Shown here piece by piece: positions 8,246-11,656 of a stretch of 11,656 nucleotides of DNA (the stretch's first letter is position 1; the number at the start of each line of letters is the position of its first letter). A program made the position numbers and the translations under genes. Origin of the DNA: Phanerochaete sordida (lineage: Eukaryota; Basidiomycota; Agaricomycetes; Polyporales; Phanerochaetaceae); the NCBI GenBank assembly GCA_019973155.2, contig BPQB01000214.1, forward strand, positions 1 to 11,656. Reading direction: 5' to 3'. The notes under the pieces are model-generated. The model saw only the letters and a program-made list of their open reading frames with translations, had not been told where the DNA came from and made no database searches.

Positions 8246-8660
8246 GTGAGCATGGGAGAGGTCAGAGAGCACAAGCAGCTCAGGAAATGTTAGCTGTACA
8301 GTACAATTATGTGCTATCATGTGATATTAAAGCTTCAGATAGTACCACATGTGCAGGAAGCTGGGGAGGGTATGTAGTACACACAATGAGAGTACGTCGG
8401 AAGTGTGCATCAGCCACCATGATCTCGACGCGAGACCGACGAGGTCCTCAGATGCACGAGACGTCAGGACATGTGTACGTACTTGACATACAGTAGGTAG
8501 GGGTCGTGGCGGACGGACAGCGACAATTGGTGTTCGACCGCCAGGGACGCGCCGAGGCGGGATTAGTCTTGGTTTGGACCGGCTGGACGTCGCGCAGATT
8601 GGGGCGTTCAGCCAAAGAGGACGGCTCTGAAATATTAATGTGTTAACTATGCAGACTGAG
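8246..8660. other. Gene-free flank right of the inner transposon
   Basis: No coding region could be supported. The only long open frame nearby (8182-8496, +) begins inside the inverted repeat, so it is not a natural gene. This would be outer-element DNA continuing from 3366. Confidence 0.4.
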
Positions 8661-9084
8661 CTTACGGTATTGTGCGAGTGATACTGATATTGAAGGAGCT
8701 AGTTTGTGCAATGTAGGGACAAAATGGCGTATCTGGTTGAAGATCATAGTAAAACTGGGTCGGAGACAGCGCTTTCATCCACATTATGAGGCACGGGAGG
8801 GATTGACGTACCTGGGACAAGCCGCCGTCGTCGCTCTTCGACATTCTCTCGAGCATTGCCAAAGCCTCTCGCTACTTCTCGCCCTTCCTACACTCCGCCG
8901 GCAGAGATGTTCGAGCCTCTGGTGAACGTCTAGTACCTAATTGCCACCTAGAGCACAGTCTCACACTGAGAGCAGCGTACAATATTTGTGGCACTTACCG
9001 TACTCGCAGAGAATGTGACACAGACTCTGCGCTCGTCGAAAGGAACGGCACGGAGCGTAGCTGATGGTAGCAGAGTGACGAATC
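8661..9084 (-). pseudogene. Possible broken multi-exon gene remnant
   Basis: On the minus strand there are fungal-type splice signals in order: a possible exon 9084-8999 (peptide with RAVPFDERRVCVTFSAST), a GTAAGT donor at 8998, a TACTAG acceptor ending at 8930, and an exon 8929-8812 (TFTRGSNISAGGV, then a TAG at 8890-8888, then EGREVARGFGNARENVEE). A GTACGT donor follows at 8811 with a CAG acceptor ending near 8755. The TAG interrupts an otherwise readable frame, so this would be a dead copy. The reading frame after the last intron is ambiguous. Evidence is by eye only; the family is unrecognised and chance is possible. Confidence 0.2.
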
Positions 9085-9704
9085 CTCAGAGCACGGTCGC
9101 GCGCGATGACGATTATAGACGTGGACAATGTGCAAACAATGTGTTATCGCGAGTGTATCGCAGAAAATAATTAGCATGGGGCGTTGAAGGCCTCGAAGCC
9201 GTGTTATGGTAGCGGCTGAGTTGTAGCTGCAAGGGGTGACTCAGAAGTCATCGAGGGCGTGCTGCGGCGCATGGCTGGGTGCTCGCGAGAAGCTGAGCAA
9301 AGGTTGGGAGAGTGACGATATCTCGCAGGCCAGCTCTGGGCCTCCTAGTCCGACCAGCAGAGCACTCAGAAGAACGTGAAGGAGAGCCCAACGCTTCAGA
9401 CATTGGCGAGCGAGGGGAACGCTGCCCAAGCGACCCCGCCTAGCAGGCGGCTTTGATCGCACTACCACGTTTGGCACTATGTCAAGGACCCCGAGAGCGC
9501 AGCCCCCCTGGGGCCTTTGCAAGCGCCTGATTTCAATTAGATTCGAATCGGCGGTGCCCCTTGATCCGCTCACGGAGGCTTCGACTGGCCGATCTTGCAT
9601 CACGGGCGCCAATAGCGTCGCGATCCCATCAGCAACGTGGCAAAAAACGGCCTCTCGCCGAGAATGTTTCTCAACTTCCGCCGCCATTCCAACAAGTCGT
9701 GCAA
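9085..9704. other. Region upstream of the 8-exon gene; no supported gene
   Basis: This is probably the 5' region of the gene starting at 9705, whose upstream exons, if any, would lie here: its frame stays open back to about 9561 without an ATG. A 148-codon minus-strand open frame (9687-9241, ATG start MAAEVEKHSRREAVF) is present but lacks motifs and introns. No TATA box was recognised. Confidence 0.35.
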
Positions 9705-11054
9705 ATGGAGCCAGAACTTCATCCTGATACCAATGACTATAGCGGCAGGTCCGTCGAAGAGCTTCACCGCGTACTCTTTCGCGTGCTCAATGGAAGGCCC
9801 GATCTGTGCCATATGGCCCGAAAATATCGCGACCCGTGGTGGACGATGGTGCAGGCCGTCCTTGGCGTACGTTGGCAAAACTGTCATGGTCAGCCTCTAA
9901 TTTTGACATGTAAAACTTCAGCAGATTCCAGTTCCACAAAGAGAGTGGTGGGTTAGGGCATGCATGGACGAGGTAGAGGGGGAGTTCACCGGCGGACAGC
10001 AAATGCGAAAACCTCTTTCGGGGACCATCTGGCACCTACTGCCTCCCGTTACCTGGTTCGACTACAGCCCGTTCGAAAAGATCGTGGACGCCAGCCATAT
10101 TGTAAGTCATCGCATCTTACACTTGACGACCGGCCGATTTCTCAACCCTCGTAGTATAACCGTGAAAGGTTCATAGGACCAGAGGTGCGAGCTTCCACCC
10201 CACTCACGCACTGCACAGCAGTTAACCCATCTTGTAGGAGAGAACTCCCGTCGTGTCTGCGCCAGTGCATAGACTTCCCTTCCAGTGGCGTCCCAAGGCT
10301 GAGGTATCACCCCCAGGTCCATCTCCAAGCTCGTCGACTGCCCAGAATCCCAACCAAAAGGCTGCAATGAAGAGGAAAAGGCCAGACGGTACCGAGCCGG
10401 AGGATGGGGGAAGAGCTGCAGCGGGGTCCACATCAACCGAACCCATAGGTACGTTGATTTCATTCATATCCCCCACCTTTGCTCTAATTGTGACTACCGA
10501 AGGCATACACACGAACCCCTCCGGAGAGGGTGCCAAAAGGCGAAGGAAAGAACATACGCCAGCCCTGAGCTCCCATGGGAGCACAGTGCCAGGTGCTCAT
10601 CTGGGTGAGCTATCCAGATGGCGTAGGCTCGCAATACGCCACAGGCTGACGTCTCCGGTGTAGGCTCTTCAGCCTCGCCTGTCCTTCCAGCACTGGCCAC
10701 TGAGACCAAAGTCCATCCCGTCCATAACGGCAACATAGTTGAGCAAAATGAGATCTGTGCGTATCACTATCCAATGAAGTAATACATCGCTGACTCCGTC
10801 TACCAGTGATCATCCTTGGCAAACAGGTAGCAACGAAAAGGCTTCAGAGACAGCGGCCAGATGACCGCGACACTGCCTTGACCTGTCGCGACATGCTTGA
10901 GGAAAAGGTCGAACATTGCAGAAGAAGCTCATCTGTGCTTGAAGCAGCGTGTGCACAGCTCGTGCGCCGGTTGAAGAACGGAGGCAGTATGTAATTCTGT
11001 CACCAATCTTCCTCTTTGAATTCTTCGTCACACGTTTTCGTTACAGGTACATAA
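9705..11054 (+). CDS. Unidentified ~321-aa nuclear-type protein, 8 exons
   Basis: Exons: 9705-9866, 9922-10101, 10155-10184, 10238-10448, 10503-10604, 10664-10756, 10807-10986 and 11047-11054. The seven introns are 50-60 nt (55, 53, 53, 54, 59, 50 and 60). All are GT-AG, several with strong donors (GTACGT, GTAAGT, GTGAGC, GTATGT) and CTGAC branch sites. The joined frame stays open for 966 nt and ends at TAA 11052-11054; such consistency over seven junctions is strong evidence of a real gene. The N-terminal ~125 residues are Trp-rich and probably folded (ARKYRDPWWTMVQAVLG, REWWVRACMDEVEGE, LLPPVTWFDYSPFEKIVDAS). The middle is Pro/Ser-rich and disordered with basic clusters KRKR (169-172) and KRRRK (206-210), typical of nuclear import. 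The C-terminus (about 280-318) looks helical. The start ATG has a good context (AAATGG); an upstream exon cannot be excluded. I do not recognise the family. It lies inside the outer inverted repeats and points toward the right one. Confidence 0.68.
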
Positions 11055-11494
11055 AGGAGGTCAACGTGGTTGAATCTGCGCCTCTCTGTTCTCTGAATAC
11101 GTCGTTTCCCGTTGGCCTTTTCGCGTCGTTTTTCCGTTGTCTAGCCACTGGTGATTCGGTCCTCGTTCCATCGTCCTCTCCAGTGACTGTCTGAGTATCG
11201 CTCCCTGCAGTCGTTCTTGTGCGGTGTTAGAGACGCGAGCGTTTCACGTCCACAGTTTGTCGATCCAGCGAAAGTAATATCTCCATGGAAATGATAAAAC
11301 AACAGGTCTCTGGACCTAACTTGGCTTATATGCCGTTTCGGCGACCCGAGTGGTCTTCTGCGTTCCAACAGAGCAGGTCTAGCGTTGACCTTCCTGTTCA
11401 TAGCCATCTGTGTGCTGGGTGCCCGGCGAGCTACGTGAGCTACAAGCCACTGTCCTGCTCCTCCCGGCTGCTGCGTCTCTTCTCGCTGTATGCA
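11055..11494. other. Gene-free region between the 8-exon gene and the right outer repeat
   Basis: About 440 bases holding the presumed 3' untranslated region and subterminal DNA. Overlapping open frames on both strands (11141-11407 - and 11285-11584 +) have no motifs; the latter runs through the inverted repeat and is not a likely gene. Confidence 0.45.
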
Positions 11495-11557
11495 ATGAAG
11501 CTTGCGGGAACGACAAGAACGACAAGGTTTCCAAACGAGCTGAATGTCATGGTGTGC
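11495..11557 (-). repeat. Outer terminal inverted repeat, right copy
   Basis: Reverse complement of 1-63 with four mismatches. Contains tandem GAACGACAA units (about 11509-11525), matching the TTGTCG repeats of the left copy. Sequence after 11557 (GCCGCAAGCATGG...) may be flanking DNA or more of the repeat; the left counterpart is not in the window. Confidence 0.8.
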
Positions 11558-11656
11558 GCCGCAAGCATGGTCACAAGGTGCTAGGTCCTTCGGTACACTA
11601 ATCCTGTGGGTTTCAATGCCGCGAATCCGGCCGTCTGCTGACGATGTGAGTTTTCC

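Larger units (their letters stand above)
1..11557. mobile_element. Putative outer TIR-bounded element, interrupted by a nested Harbinger element
   Basis: Bases 1-63 are the reverse complement of 11495-11557 with only four mismatches (positions 9, 23, 26 and 39 of the left copy). This is far beyond chance and is the arrangement expected of a DNA transposon's terminal inverted repeats. The left copy begins at the first base of the window, so the true left end may lie outside and a target-site duplication cannot be tested. The interior holds an unidentified 8-exon gene on the right (+), a partial spliced gene on the left (-), and a ~4.88 kb Harbinger-type element that probably inserted later. 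No recognised transposase belongs to the outer unit, so its superfamily is unknown. Alternative: two inverted copies of a short dispersed repeat that happen to flank the region. Confidence 0.5.

Noticed and set aside
9241..9687. 148-codon minus-strand open frame with an ATG
   Set aside because: No motifs or splice sites, GC-rich composition that favours chance open frames, and it abuts the start of the 8-exon gene.
10050..10066. GGTTCGACTAC, also B-box-like
   Set aside because: It codes for the WFDYS segment of the 8-exon gene and no tRNA fold surrounds it.
1..11656. CRISPR array, bacterial operon or phage features
   Set aside because: No regularly spaced repeats, no bacterial gene packing, and spliced genes throughout indicate a eukaryote.

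Overview
The window reads as repeat-rich nuclear DNA of a filamentous fungus, most likely a basidiomycete. The clues are many 47-60 nt GT-AG introns with CTRAC/CTAAC-like branch sites, a PIF/Harbinger-type DNA transposon, and no bacterial gene layout. No host housekeeping gene, rRNA or tRNA was found.

The structure is nested. Bases 1-63 and 11495-11557 are inverted copies of each other (59 of 63 positions match), so almost the whole window may lie inside one long terminal-inverted-repeat element. Inside it is a second, better defined element (about 3367-8245, ~4.88 kb) bounded by ~75 bp inverted repeats, each of which is itself a near-perfect palindrome. This inner element carries two convergent spliced genes: a DDE transposase of the PIF/Harbinger (DDE_Tnp_4) type on the + strand (3805-5197, 4 exons), and a Myb/SANT-like accessory protein on the - strand (7157-5216, 4 exons). 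The stop codons are 18 bp apart. Both genes look damaged. The transposase needs one extra base near 3917. The accessory gene has an in-frame TAG at 6149-6147 and needs one extra base near 5505. The element is therefore probably a recently inactivated copy.

Outside the inner element, the outer segment holds a well-supported but unidentified 8-exon gene on the + strand (9705-11054, ~321 aa, nuclear-type basic clusters). A two-exon gene end lies on the - strand at the left (about 790-346), and a possible spliced exon pair lies at 1186-1570 (+). The two better-supported outer genes both point outward toward the outer inverted repeats. The stretches 1571-3366 and 8246-9700 are mostly unreadable, probably decayed repeat DNA with a CGGATT-rich cluster and possible broken exons. 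If the outer repeats are genuine termini, the outer element would be ~6.7 kb without the inner insertion. None of its genes is one I can identify as a transposase.
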